A stretch of DNA of 64,000 nt. Origin: M55B118 sp041694275 (lineage in GTDB: Bacteria; Bacillota_I; Bacilli_A; Izemoplasmatales; Izemoplasmataceae). The stretch is from positions 1 to 64,000 of the forward strand of contig JASMTQ010000042.1 in the NCBI GenBank assembly GCA_041694275.1, read 5' to 3'. The notes beneath the pieces are model-generated. The model was not told where the DNA came from, made no database searches, and saw nothing but the letters and a program-made list of their open reading frames with translations. This document shows positions 17,500 through 25,860 of the stretch, piece by piece; positions within the stretch are counted from its first letter, which is position 1; every line of letters starts with the position of its first letter. The translations under genes were made by a program, and so were the position numbers.

Positions 17500-17718
17500 A
17501 TGGCAAAAGAAGAAAAAATCGAGATGGAAGGCAAAATAGTAGAGGCTCTGCCAAATACTGAATTTTTGGTGGAACTTGAAAACGGCCATACCGTCAAGGC
17601 TCACGTTTCGGGTAAAATCCGTATGTATTACATACGCATTCTACCTGGCGACAAAGTAACGGTGGAACTCTCACCATACGATTTAACACGTGGGCGTATC
17701 ACCTACCGACACAAGTAG
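17500..17718 (+). CDS. infA: Translation initiation factor IF-1
   Basis: OB-fold factor that covers the 30S A site during initiation. 72 residues with EGKIVEALPNTEFLVELENG, GKIRMYYIRILPGDKV and the end SPYDLTRGRITYRHK, practically family consensus. AAAGGAGGA precedes the start. Canonical map-infA-rpmJ order. Confidence 0.98.
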   Translation: MAKEEKIEMEGKIVEALPNTEFLVELENGHTVKAHVSGKIRMYYIRILPGDKVTVELSPYDLTRGRITYRHK

Positions 17719-17758
17719 TGTGTCATCCATTTAACGCTCCAAAGGAGGATTATCAAAC

Positions 17759-17872
17759 ATGAAAGTAAGACCATCGGTAAAAAAAATGTGCGACAAATGC
17801 AAAATCGTGAAACGCAAAGGCAAAGTCATGGTCATTTGCGACAATCCAAAACATAAACAAAGACAAGGTTAA
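17759..17872 (+). CDS. rpmJ: 50S ribosomal protein L36, zinc type
   Basis: A 37-codon gene: MKVRPSVKKMCDKCKIVKRK then VMVICDNPKHKQRQG. The three cysteines and one histidine (CxxC, then C, then H) are the zinc ligands of the C+ form. AAAGGAGGA at 17740-17748 provides translation start. It lies between infA and rpsM as in most bacteria. Confidence 0.97.
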   Translation: MKVRPSVKKMCDKCKIVKRKGKVMVICDNPKHKQRQG

Positions 17873-17886
17873 TAGGAGGTGCTCAT

Positions 17887-18252
17887 ATGGCACGTATCGC
17901 AGGAATAGACGTTCCCAGAGACAAACGTATTGTCATTTCCCTGACTTATATTTACGGAATCGGGAAAAGTCTCGCTGAAAAAATACTAAACGACGCCGAA
18001 GTATCACTCGATACTCGCGTTAAGGATCTAACTGACGAAGAACTCACTCGTATTCGTGAGAGAGTTGCTAAAACCAAAGTTGAAGGGGATCTCCGTCGTG
18101 AGGTTTCACTCAACATCAAACGACTACAGGAAATCGGAAGCTACCGAGGCATGCGTCATCGCCGCAATCTTCCAACACGCGGACAAAAAACAAGAAACAA
18201 CGCGCGTACCCGTAAAGGGCCAGCTAAAACTGTAGCCAAGAAAAAGAAATAG
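17887..18252 (+). CDS. rpsM: 30S ribosomal protein S13
   Basis: Head protein with a C-terminal tail reaching the P-site tRNA and intersubunit bridge. 121 residues: MARIAGIDVPRDKRIVISLT, IYGIGKSLAEKIL, then GSYRGMRHRRNLPTRGQKT and a basic tail. Typical AGGAGGTG site. Confidence 0.97.
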   Translation: MARIAGIDVPRDKRIVISLTYIYGIGKSLAEKILNDAEVSLDTRVKDLTDEELTRIRERVAKTKVEGDLRREVSLNIKRLQEIGSYRGMRHRRNLPTRGQKTRNNARTRKGPAKTVAKKKK

Positions 18253-18264
18253 GAGGAGAGCAAT

Positions 18265-18651
18265 ATGGCACGTAGAGCTAGAAGTAAAAAACGCACAAGG
18301 AAGAACATACCTTCCGGAGTTGCGCACATCCACTCAACTTTCAACAATACGATTGTGACCATCACTGACCCAAGCGGGAACGCAATCGCGTGGACAAGTG
18401 CTGGCGCTCTCGGATTCAAAGGTAGCCGTAAATCCACACCTTACGCTGCACAAATTTCAAGTGAAGCTTGTGCAAAAGCCGCTATGGAACATGGTGTTCA
18501 ACGCGTAGAAGTTTCCGTCAAAGGCCCAGGGCCTGGACGTGAAGCCGCAATCCGTTCTTTGCAGACTGCAGGACTTGAAATCACAGCCATCAAAGACGAA
18601 ACCCCAGTCCCTCACAACGGATGTCGTCCACCAAAACGACCTCGTGGCTAG
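18265..18651 (+). CDS. rpsK: 30S ribosomal protein S11
   Basis: Platform protein near the mRNA exit. 128 residues with GVAHIHSTFNNTIVTITD, GFKGSRKSTPYAAQ and the end TPVPHNGCRPPKRPRG, which is nearly invariant. The gene for S4, often next in E. coli, is absent here, as in Bacillus. Confidence 0.97.
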   Translation: MARRARSKKRTRKNIPSGVAHIHSTFNNTIVTITDPSGNAIAWTSAGALGFKGSRKSTPYAAQISSEACAKAAMEHGVQRVEVSVKGPGPGREAAIRSLQTAGLEITAIKDETPVPHNGCRPPKRPRG

Positions 18652-18681
18652 TGTAAATAAATATACAAGGAGGTTGTTCAT

Positions 18682-19632
18682 TTGAAAGATCTTAAATTTG
18701 AAAAACCGGAGACAAAAATCGTTGAAGACGGAAAGACCAAAGGGACATTTGAAATTTCTCCGCTTGAACGCGGATATGGTGTCACTCTTGGGAATGCACT
18801 GAGACGCGTGCTCCTTTCGAGCCTGCCAGGTGCAGCCATCATCAACTGTCAAATCGACGGGGTTCAACATGAATTCACCTCGATTGACGGTGTCGTGGAA
18901 GACGTTACAACCATAGTGTTGAACCTTAAAGACGTCATCTTGAACATCGACAGCGAGGACACGGATGTTGAAAAAGAACTTGAAATCGATATTCAGGGTC
19001 CTGCCAACGTCACAGCATCCGACATTAAAGCGGATCATGAAGTGACTATCATCAATGGTGATCAACACATTGCGACTGTTAATGAAGGTGAAACCTTCCG
19101 CATGGTCATGAGCGCACGCAAAGGCGTGGGTTATGTGAGTGCTGAAAAGAACAAAGCCTACAACAAAATGGTCGGCATCATTCCCATTGACAGCATCTAC
19201 ACCCCTGTACAACGCGTAAAATACGACGTGGAAAAAACCCGTGTCGAAGAGAGCGCCGATTTCGACAAACTGACAATGGAAATTGAAACCAATGGGGCAA
19301 CCACCCCAAAAGAAGCGCTTGGCGTTGCCGCGAAAATGATGATGAGTCATCTTGAACTCGTGGTTGAATTATCCCAAAAAGCGCAAGAAGAAGAATATAT
19401 GGTTGAACGGGAATCCGAACAGAATTCCCAGATCTTGGAAATGCAAATCGAAGATCTAGATCTATCCGTAAGAAGCTATAACTGCTTGAAACGCGCCGGT
19501 ATCAACACCGTCGAAGAGTTGACTGAAAAAACCGAGGAAGACATGATGAAAGTCAGAAATCTTGGTAAGAAGTCACTCAAGGAAGTCAAACAGAAGCTCG
19601 AAGATCTCGACCTTTCACTTGCAAAACACTAA
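18682..19632 (+). CDS. rpoA: DNA-directed RNA polymerase subunit alpha
   Basis: Scaffold for RNA polymerase assembly. 316 residues: N-terminal domain with GTFEISPLERGYGVTLGNAL and RRVLLSSLPGAAI, then a linker, and a C-terminal helix-hairpin-helix domain (DLDLSVRSYNCLKRAGINTV, LGKKSLKEVKQKL) that contacts UP elements and activators. The start is TTG at 18682, set by AAGGAGGT at 18667-18674. Standard length. Confidence 0.97.
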   Translation: MKDLKFEKPETKIVEDGKTKGTFEISPLERGYGVTLGNALRRVLLSSLPGAAIINCQIDGVQHEFTSIDGVVEDVTTIVLNLKDVILNIDSEDTDVEKELEIDIQGPANVTASDIKADHEVTIINGDQHIATVNEGETFRMVMSARKGVGYVSAEKNKAYNKMVGIIPIDSIYTPVQRVKYDVEKTRVEESADFDKLTMEIETNGATTPKEALGVAAKMMMSHLELVVELSQKAQEEEYMVERESEQNSQILEMQIEDLDLSVRSYNCLKRAGINTVEELTEKTEEDMMKVRNLGKKSLKEVKQKLEDLDLSLAKH

Positions 19633-19647
19633 TAGGAGGTTTTTCCC

Positions 19648-20007
19648 ATGGCTACATATCGCAAACTGAATCGCAGAAGCGACCAACGCAAAGCGATGCT
19701 GCGTGATCTTGTAACGCAACTCATCATTCATGAGAGCATCAAGACCACTGAAGCGAAAGCCAAAGAACTGAGCAGACTCATGGACAAAATGATCACGCTT
19801 GGTAAAAAAGGCACGCTTGAAGCACGCAAACGCGCTGCGCAAACCGTCCGCTTCATTGATACAGAAGCTAACCAGAACGCACTACAAAAACTGTTCGACG
19901 ATATCGCGAACCGTTATCAAGACCGTCAAGGCGGTTATACACGTACCATGAAACTCGGTCCCCGTCGTGGGGATGCGACTGAAATGGTCGTCATCGAACT
20001 TGTTTAA
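19648..20007 (+). CDS. rplQ: 50S ribosomal protein L17
   Basis: Last gene of the superoperon. 119 residues with YRKLNRRSDQRKAMLRDLVT and the C-terminal GGYTRTMKLGPRRGDATEMV. Tunnel-exit side protein. TAGGAGG site. A strong terminator follows, separating it from the ECF genes, which in many Bacillota are read through. Confidence 0.97.
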   Translation: MATYRKLNRRSDQRKAMLRDLVTQLIIHESIKTTEAKAKELSRLMDKMITLGKKGTLEARKRAAQTVRFIDTEANQNALQKLFDDIANRYQDRQGGYTRTMKLGPRRGDATEMVVIELV

Positions 20008-20015
20008 TGATTATT

Positions 20016-20042
20016 AAAAGCGGGCTAATCGCTCGCTTTTTT
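20016..20042 (+). terminator. Terminator of the S10-spc-alpha superoperon
   Basis: AAAAGCGGGC, a short TAATC loop and GCTCGCTTTTTT form a stem (with one central mismatch) running into six T residues, directly after rplQ. Confidence 0.88.
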
Positions 20043-20052
20043 AATATAATAT

Positions 20053-20081
20053 TATCAAATGAGGCCATTATTTGATATAAT
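20053..20081 (+). promoter_or_regulatory. Extended -10 promoter of the ECF transporter genes
   Basis: TGATATAAT at 20073-20081 is an extended -10 box with a perfect hexamer; the -35 region (TATCAA, 20053-20058) is weak. RNA would start near 20088, about 19 bases before the chosen TTG start. Confidence 0.75.
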
Positions 20082-20106
20082 GGATACGCTTTTGGGAGAT
20101 GATATT

Positions 20107-20913
20107 TTGGACATGATAGAAATAAAAAATCTGGGTTTTTCCTATCAGGAGGACGACGTGGCGTTAAGTGACGTCTCTTTTAACGTGGAAAAAGGTGAAT
20201 GGCTCACCATACTCGGGCACAACGGAAGTGGAAAATCCACACTTTCAAAACTTCTCGTGGGTCTTTTGAAGCCCTCTACTGGCTCCGTTAAGGTTGATGG
20301 TAAACTGCTTAGCGAAGATACGGTTTACGATATTAGAAAGAAAATCGGTATTGTCTTTCAAAACCCTGACAATCAGTTTGTCGGAGTCACCGTCAAGGAC
20401 GACATCGCCTTTGGGCTTGAAAACCTCCAGGTTCCAAGAGAAGACATGCTAAAGAGAATCGAGGAATACGCTGAACGTGTGGATATGAGTGAGTTTCTGG
20501 AAAAAGAACCTCAGGCACTTTCAGGCGGACAGAAACAGCGTGTTGCGATTGCGGGCATTCTTGCGATGCAGACGGATGTGATCATTTTTGATGAAGCAAC
20601 CGCCATGCTTGATCCCAAAGGACGTAAAACAATTCTCAAATATATTGAAAAATTGAATGATGAGGGCGTTACCGTCATCACCATTACCCATGATATGAGA
20701 GAAGCCGTGCTCAGTGACCGCATTCTCGTATTGAAGGAAGGCTCCGTTTTAAAACTTGGACCAACAAAGGATATACTTCTTGATAAAGATACACTCGAAA
20801 GTTCAAATCTGGAATTGCTTCTTCCCCTGGAAGTCATGCACACGCTTGAACAGAAAAATATCATTAACCCCAAACTAAAGGAGTTTTTATGGCAATTAAG
20901 TTTGAACACGTAA
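20107..20913 (+). CDS. ecfA1: ECF transporter ATPase EcfA1
   Basis: One of two ATPases that power energy-coupling-factor vitamin/metal uptake with EcfT and exchangeable S components. Walker A GHNGSGKST, Q-loop FQNPDNQFVG, signature LSGGQKQRVAIAGIL, Walker B VIIFDEAT. 268 residues. An ATG at 20059 is open in frame but lies upstream of the promoter, and GGGAG (20094-20098) is eight bases before TTG 20107, so TTG is used. Overlaps ecfA2 by 25 bases. No S component is in the window. Confidence 0.93.
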   Translation: MDMIEIKNLGFSYQEDDVALSDVSFNVEKGEWLTILGHNGSGKSTLSKLLVGLLKPSTGSVKVDGKLLSEDTVYDIRKKIGIVFQNPDNQFVGVTVKDDIAFGLENLQVPREDMLKRIEEYAERVDMSEFLEKEPQALSGGQKQRVAIAGILAMQTDVIIFDEATAMLDPKGRKTILKYIEKLNDEGVTVITITHDMREAVLSDRILVLKEGSVLKLGPTKDILLDKDTLESSNLELLLPLEVMHTLEQKNIINPKLKEFLWQLSLNT

Positions 20914-21752
20914 GCCATCAATACAAAAGCATCGACAACAAGGGATATCTTGCCTTGAACAATGTCAACCTCTCCATTGAGAATACAGGGGAATTCATTA
21001 CGCTGATTGGAGAAACGGGAAGTGGGAAAAGTACGCTCGTTCAACATATGAACGCGCTTTTGAAACCTTCAAAAGGATTTGTGGATATTTTTGGTGTTAA
21101 AATCCATTCAACCGCAAAAGAAAACAAAAATGTCAAATTCAATCCGATAAGAAAACAGGTCGGACTCGTATTTCAGTTTCCTGAATATCAACTCTTTGAA
21201 GAAACGGTCGAAAAAGACATCATGTTCGGCCCAAAAAACTATGGTGTTTCTGAAAAAGAAGCGAAAAAAAGAGCACGTGAAGCCATTGACACGGTCGGAC
21301 TGGACGAAAGTTATCTTTCACGCAGTCCTTTCAATCTGAGCGGTGGTGAAAAAAAACGCGTAAGCATCGCGGGCATACTCGCAATGGAACCTGACATCCT
21401 CATCCTCGATGAACCGACAAGCGGACTTGATCCAATGGGGCGTGACGCGTTGCTTGAAGTCTTTTATGATATTCACACCCGTCTTGACAAAACCGTCATC
21501 ATCATTACCCACGATATGAACACCGTTTATGAGTATGCGAAGAGAGTCCTCGTGATGCGAGAAGGGGTTCTCGTATACGATGGCGATCCCGTGAAACTGT
21601 TTTCGCGCAAGAACATTGAAAACTGGAATCTCGACGTCCCGGACATCATTCAATTGAAGCATCACCTTGAAACAAATTTCGACATGGACCTTAGTGGAAC
21701 CATCCGAAATAAAAAGGCATTGCTCAAACGCCTTGAGGAGGTGCTTTCATGA
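20889..21752 (+). CDS. ecfA2: ECF transporter ATPase EcfA2
   Basis: Second ATPase of the pair. 287 residues: Walker A GETGSGKST, FQFPEYQLFEETVEKDI as the Q-loop region, signature LSGGEKKRVSIAGIL, Walker B LILDEPTSGLDP and the switch histidine in IITHDMN. ATP hydrolysis drives the toppling of the S component. ATGA overlap with ecfT at the end. AAAGGAG lies within the ecfA1 3' end. Confidence 0.95.
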   Translation: MAIKFEHVSHQYKSIDNKGYLALNNVNLSIENTGEFITLIGETGSGKSTLVQHMNALLKPSKGFVDIFGVKIHSTAKENKNVKFNPIRKQVGLVFQFPEYQLFEETVEKDIMFGPKNYGVSEKEAKKRAREAIDTVGLDESYLSRSPFNLSGGEKKRVSIAGILAMEPDILILDEPTSGLDPMGRDALLEVFYDIHTRLDKTVIIITHDMNTVYEYAKRVLVMREGVLVYDGDPVKLFSRKNIENWNLDVPDIIQLKHHLETNFDMDLSGTIRNKKALLKRLEEVLS

Positions 21753-22717
21753 AGGTTGTCATCGGAAGATACGTTCCTGGATCAGGCTTCTTTTACGATA
21801 TGGATCCCAGGACTAAAATCATTGCGCTTGCGTTGCTCATGGTAGCGACATTTCTGATTGACAGTTTCTATTTGATGCTCATGGCGATTGGGCTTATCGT
21901 GATACTCATGATTGCCGGACGCATTGGTATCAAACGTGTATACATGGGTCTGAGACCTCTAATGTTTCTCCTCGTATTCACGTTCGTTTTTCAGGTGCTT
22001 TTCAACCGTCAGGGCGAGGTGCTTCTTGAACGTACTGTCTACTATTCCCCGTTGTCTTTTGCAGTTGCGGCCGCACTTGTTGGGGTTTGGCTTTTTACCA
22101 AGAAATACACACGGTTCAAACTGTTTTATTTTCTCGCAGTGGTAGTGGGACTATATTATATATTCACCGAGCTTGGAAACGTTAGCCCGTTTGGGACCGG
22201 CACGCTTTCAGTTTATGAAGAAGGCCTTACCATGGCGGCATTCATCATGCTGAGACTTATCATCATTGTGACCCTGTCAACAATTCTGACGATTACGACC
22301 AAACCGACCGACTTGAATCTCGGGCTTGAACACGTATTAAAACCCTTGAAAGTATTTAAAATAAACACAGAAGACATCGCGATGATCATATCCATCAGTC
22401 TTCGCTATATACCAACGCTGCTTGATGAAGCGAACAAGATTATGCTTGCCCAGGCAAGCAGAGGCGTGGATTTCAAAGAAGGAAAACTGAAAGACAAGGT
22501 TATGCAGATTGTTTCTCTGCTTGTTCCGATGTTCATCATTTCATTCAAAAGAAGCGATGAACTGGCGAATGCGATGGAGGCACGTTCTTTTCAACCAGGC
22601 GCGTTGCGGACCCGTTTGCATGTGCTTTCGTGGAAAACCATTGATACTCTTACAATATCCATCGCATTTCTTGCCCTCTTTGTCAGTATCGCATTGAGGA
22701 TTTGGCCATGGATTTAA
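21749..22717 (+). CDS. ecfT: ECF transporter transmembrane subunit EcfT, with an apparent insertion
   Basis: Membrane scaffold joining EcfA1/A2 to S components. Starts GRYVPGSGFFYDMDPRTK; late motifs SISLRYIPTLLDEA, the first coupling helix QASRGVDF and the second MEARSFQPG, where the usual ARG reads ARS. At 322 residues it is ~55 longer than the common ~265. The excess maps to residues ~90-148, between FVFQVLFNRQG and YEEGL, and holds two hydrophobic stretches (around SFAVAAALVGVWLF and LFYFLAVVVGLYYIF). The rest aligns with the family. Confidence 0.92.
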   Translation: MKVVIGRYVPGSGFFYDMDPRTKIIALALLMVATFLIDSFYLMLMAIGLIVILMIAGRIGIKRVYMGLRPLMFLLVFTFVFQVLFNRQGEVLLERTVYYSPLSFAVAAALVGVWLFTKKYTRFKLFYFLAVVVGLYYIFTELGNVSPFGTGTLSVYEEGLTMAAFIMLRLIIIVTLSTILTITTKPTDLNLGLEHVLKPLKVFKINTEDIAMIISISLRYIPTLLDEANKIMLAQASRGVDFKEGKLKDKVMQIVSLLVPMFIISFKRSDELANAMEARSFQPGALRTRLHVLSWKTIDTLTISIAFLALFVSIALRIWPWI

Positions 22718-23709
22718 AGTTCAAAGAGGCTTTCGAAAACAAAGACAGGGAATCGTTGGACAGGATGCTTCACAAAGACATCGTGATGAGACGTGCTGAT
22801 GGCTCAACGGCTCATGGTGTTTCAGGTGTACTGACTGCATTGGTTGAAGAATGTTTTCCCAGTATCAGGCATATGGAATCCTATGAAAATCTGACACTTG
22901 TTCAATTTGAAAACACCCTTGCCATGAAGCTTAAATACAGAAACGGACTTATTTCAAGACTTTATCTCGATCATATCAACGAAGCTTATAAACGCATCCG
23001 GGTCGATGTATCCTACGATGGCACCCTTTATCATGGTTTTCAGCGACAAAAGCACAAGGAAACCGTTCAAGGCACCATTGAGAAAGTCTTGAATCACCTT
23101 ACTAATGAATCCATCACCATTACACCTTCAGGTCGCACCGACAAAGGTGTCCACGCTTTGAAACAGGTTTTTCATTTTGATACGCAGTCACCCTTGAGTC
23201 CCAAAAGACTTGAATCGCTTATGAATAGAATGCTTCCTGCAGACATCGTTGTCAAAAGCGCAACGGTTGTACCAGCACTGTTTCATGCTCGCTTTGACGT
23301 TAGAAAAAAAGTCTATCACTACAGAATCACGCATAAGAAAGACGCTTTTAAAGCACACTACGCACTTTATCATGCCCCCTTGGATTTAGGAATGTTCAAT
23401 GCCATATTGCGACAGTTCGAAGGGTTGCATGATTTCTCCGGGTTCACAAGAAAAAACGCCCACGCCATGACCTGGCGCAGTGTACGTACCTGCAAGGCCA
23501 TTCAAGTGGACGGTGAAACCATTGTGATCGTTGAATCTGAAGGGTTTTTAAGACACATGGTTCGATACATGGTTGGAACCGCTCTGCGAGATCTCGAAAA
23601 AGGGACTAAAGCGGTCGAATTGGCATTGAAACGTCCAAAGGATTCCCATGTCTATCTCGCACCTGCACAGGGCTTGAGCCTTCATGATGTGCATTATACA
23701 TTAAATTAG
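22708..23709 (+). CDS. truA: tRNA pseudouridine synthase A with an N-terminal NTF2-like domain
   Basis: Makes pseudouridine at positions 38-40 of the tRNA anticodon arm. The TruA part starts near residue 95 (VDVSYDGTLYHGFQRQ) and has the catalytic aspartate in SGRTDKGVHA (Asp145) and GFLRHMVRYMVG. The first ~94 residues are not part of TruA: FKEAFENKDRESLDRMLHKD, HGVSGVLTALVEE and LKYRNGLISRLYLDHI resemble the SnoaL/NTF2-like fold. No start codon lies close to the TruA boundary, and GAGGA (22696-22700) fits ATG 22708, so one fused protein is expected. Start overlaps the ecfT stop by ten bases. Confidence 0.92.
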   Translation: MDLKFKEAFENKDRESLDRMLHKDIVMRRADGSTAHGVSGVLTALVEECFPSIRHMESYENLTLVQFENTLAMKLKYRNGLISRLYLDHINEAYKRIRVDVSYDGTLYHGFQRQKHKETVQGTIEKVLNHLTNESITITPSGRTDKGVHALKQVFHFDTQSPLSPKRLESLMNRMLPADIVVKSATVVPALFHARFDVRKKVYHYRITHKKDAFKAHYALYHAPLDLGMFNAILRQFEGLHDFSGFTRKNAHAMTWRSVRTCKAIQVDGETIVIVESEGFLRHMVRYMVGTALRDLEKGTKAVELALKRPKDSHVYLAPAQGLSLHDVHYTLN

Positions 23710-23739
23710 CGTGTTTTCAGATTTTTGAGAACACGTTTT
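23710..23739 (+). terminator. Terminator after truA
   Basis: Ten-pair stem CGTGTTTTCA/TGAGAACACG (one G-T pair) with a six-base loop, followed by TTTT. It starts right at the truA stop. Confidence 0.8.
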
Positions 23740-23763
23740 CATATTCGATACCGAGGTGAGAAG

Positions 23764-24930
23764 ATGAAAACAAGAATTGATAATGCAAAAATCATTACGC
23801 CTGAAAAGGTTTTGGACAATCACTCCCTTGTTTTGGAAAATGGGGTTTTCAAGGGTATTGTACCATCAACAAACCTTGTAAAGGTCCAAAAAGTCCTAGA
23901 CGCGAACGGGGCTTACCTGGCACCGGGGCTTTTCGACATTCATCAGCATGGCAATTCCGGGCATGATGTGATGGATGCCTCGCCAGAAGCACTGGAAAGC
24001 ATTGCAGCCTACAACCTGGAAAATGGTGTGACCAGTTTTCTTGCCACGGTCATGACGGCTTCTGATGCTTCCATGCGCAAGGCCATTGAGAATGTAGTTG
24101 ATTTTTCTGATCATCAGACGTTTGAAGATGCACTCGCAAAAATCGAAGGAATTTATCTAGAGGGGCCCTTCTTCAGCGAAACCAAAAGAGGCGCCCAGCC
24201 AAAACTTGATCTGAGGCTTCCTGATAGACAGTTGTTAAAAGACTATCTTGATATTTCCAAAGGACTCATCAAGGCAGTCTCCTTCGCACCTGAGATGAAC
24301 AATGCCGGGGATGTTATCAATCTTCTTAAGGATCGACATGTTGTCGGCGCAATCGGACATACGGATGCTACGTTTGATGAGACTCTTGATTCGATAGAAA
24401 AGGGAATGACACTTGCAACGCACATGTTCAACGGTATGCGGGGTTTTTCCCACCGAGAACCAGGCGCCCTTGGTGCAATCTTGCATGATGAGAGGGTTTA
24501 TGGAGAACTCATTGTGGATAACGTTCATCTTCATCCGGTTGCGGTCGATTTTGCCTTAAGAACCAAGGGTGTGGAAAAAATAGTGCTTATAAGCGATGCC
24601 ATCCGCGCAGCGGGACTTGAAGATGGTAACTATGAACTTGCGGGACAGACTGTGAACGTTCAAAAGGGCAGGGCGACATTACCAGATGGAAGACTCGCCG
24701 GTTCCACTCTTGAGCTTCTAAGCGCTGTCAGGACCATGATTGAAAAGCACTTTGTATCTGTTCACGATGCGTTCAACATGGCGTCGCTCAATCCAGCCAG
24801 GGCGTTGAAAATGGATAAGTCCATAGGCAGTATTGAAACGGGTAAACGTGCGGATTTTCTATTTCTTGGGGAAACATTCACCGTTAAAAGCGTTTATAAA
24901 TCCGGCATGGAAGTGTATAGAAAGACATGA
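23764..24930 (+). CDS. nagA: N-acetylglucosamine-6-phosphate deacetylase
   Basis: Deacetylates GlcNAc-6-phosphate to glucosamine-6-phosphate in amino-sugar use and cell-wall recycling. 388 residues of the amidohydrolase fold: FDIHQHGNSGHDV (metal HxH), the glutamate in YLEGPFFS, histidines in GHTDA and THMFNGM, and the catalytic aspartate in LISDAIRAAG. GAGGTGAG lies just before ATG 23764; the earlier in-frame codons are inside the preceding terminator. No nagB or sugar transporter is adjacent. Confidence 0.94.
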   Translation: MKTRIDNAKIITPEKVLDNHSLVLENGVFKGIVPSTNLVKVQKVLDANGAYLAPGLFDIHQHGNSGHDVMDASPEALESIAAYNLENGVTSFLATVMTASDASMRKAIENVVDFSDHQTFEDALAKIEGIYLEGPFFSETKRGAQPKLDLRLPDRQLLKDYLDISKGLIKAVSFAPEMNNAGDVINLLKDRHVVGAIGHTDATFDETLDSIEKGMTLATHMFNGMRGFSHREPGALGAILHDERVYGELIVDNVHLHPVAVDFALRTKGVEKIVLISDAIRAAGLEDGNYELAGQTVNVQKGRATLPDGRLAGSTLELLSAVRTMIEKHFVSVHDAFNMASLNPARALKMDKSIGSIETGKRADFLFLGETFTVKSVYKSGMEVYRKT

Positions 24931-24972
24931 AAAAAGCGCGAATCGCCATGAGACAGGCGTCGCGCTTTTTGT
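24931..24972. terminator. Bidirectional terminator between nagA and the metal ABC genes
   Basis: AAAAAGCGCGA..CGCC pairs with GGCGTCGCGCTTTTT (two-base bulge). With A-run and T-run on the two sides it can end both nagA (plus) and the permease gene (minus). Confidence 0.85.
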
Positions 24973-25860
24973 TTAGGACTGTTTTTCTTTGAGCGATCGG
25001 CTCAAGATGAATTTTTTCACCATGATGACCACAACGAGTATCGTTATATTGAAAAGCACGATGGTGGCACCGGATGGGATTGAGAATATGTAAGAAAACC
25101 ATAAGCCCAGAATAACTGCGGTTTCTGAAAAGATAATCGCGAGGGCAAGTGTACTTTTGAAGCTGCGTCCTACTTTCATTGCGGTTGCGACGGGGATGAT
25201 CATCAGACTTCCTACAAGCAGAACGCCAACGGTTTCAATCGCGAGACTCACGATGATCCCGAGGAGGATTGTGGTGACGATTTGAAATTTTCGAACTGAA
25301 ATGCCAAGCAGTCTTGCGTACGCTTCATCAAAGCTTACGATGACTATTTTCTTATAGAAGATAATGACCAGTGCGAGGACCACCAGTGTCACCAGCGAAA
25401 TGATGATGACGAAGTTTCTTCCTACTGTAAGAATGCTTCCAAAAAGGTAGTTGTACACACTTGAATTGAACCCACCCGAAAGTGAGATGAATAGTGCACT
25501 AAGAGCGGTACCGATACTTATGACGATTGGCATCGAGATTTCCTTATAGTTTTTATAGTAGCCCCTAAGCACTTCAATCAAAAGCGCCCCGATGATCCCA
25601 AACATCATGCCAATGTAAAGAGGATCGCCTATGGGCAGAGATAGAATGTTTATGAAATACATTCCAATCGCAAGGCCTGCGAGCGAGAAGTGAGACAGGG
25701 TATCCGCAATAAGACTCAGACGCTTGATTACTACGAAAGCGCCGATTAGTGGCGCCAGAAATCCGATAAAAACACCTGTAATTAATGCCAACTGCATGAA
25801 TTCTCTTTCAATCAGTGCACGCAGAAAGCTTGATGCAAGAATTAATGGTTCCATCTCCAT
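24973..25860 (-). CDS. Metal ABC transporter permease, ZnuB/MntB family
   Basis: A 295-residue membrane protein with about eight hydrophobic segments. FIGFLAPLIGAFVVIKRLSLIADTLSHFSLAGLAIG (residues ~32-67) holds the family signature in which IADTLSHFSLAG is central; SLAIETVGVLLVGSLMIIP follows. This family imports zinc, manganese or iron; the metal cannot be told from the sequence. It follows the ATPase gene directly (one-base overlap). A substrate-binding lipoprotein gene, normally in the operon, is missing. Confidence 0.9.
   Translation of the reverse strand: MEMEPLILASSFLRALIEREFMQLALITGVFIGFLAPLIGAFVVIKRLSLIADTLSHFSLAGLAIGMYFINILSLPIGDPLYIGMMFGIIGALLIEVLRGYYKNYKEISMPIVISIGTALSALFISLSGGFNSSVYNYLFGSILTVGRNFVIIISLVTLVVLALVIIFYKKIVIVSFDEAYARLLGISVRKFQIVTTILLGIIVSLAIETVGVLLVGSLMIIPVATAMKVGRSFKSTLALAIIFSETAVILGLWFSYIFSIPSGATIVLFNITILVVVIMVKKFILSRSLKEKQS

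Noticed and set aside
18457..19350. Long open frame (297 codons) on the minus strand inside rpoA
   Set aside because: It lies wholly antisense to a conserved gene, is rich in F, C and H as antisense frames are, and has no ribosome-binding site or family motif.
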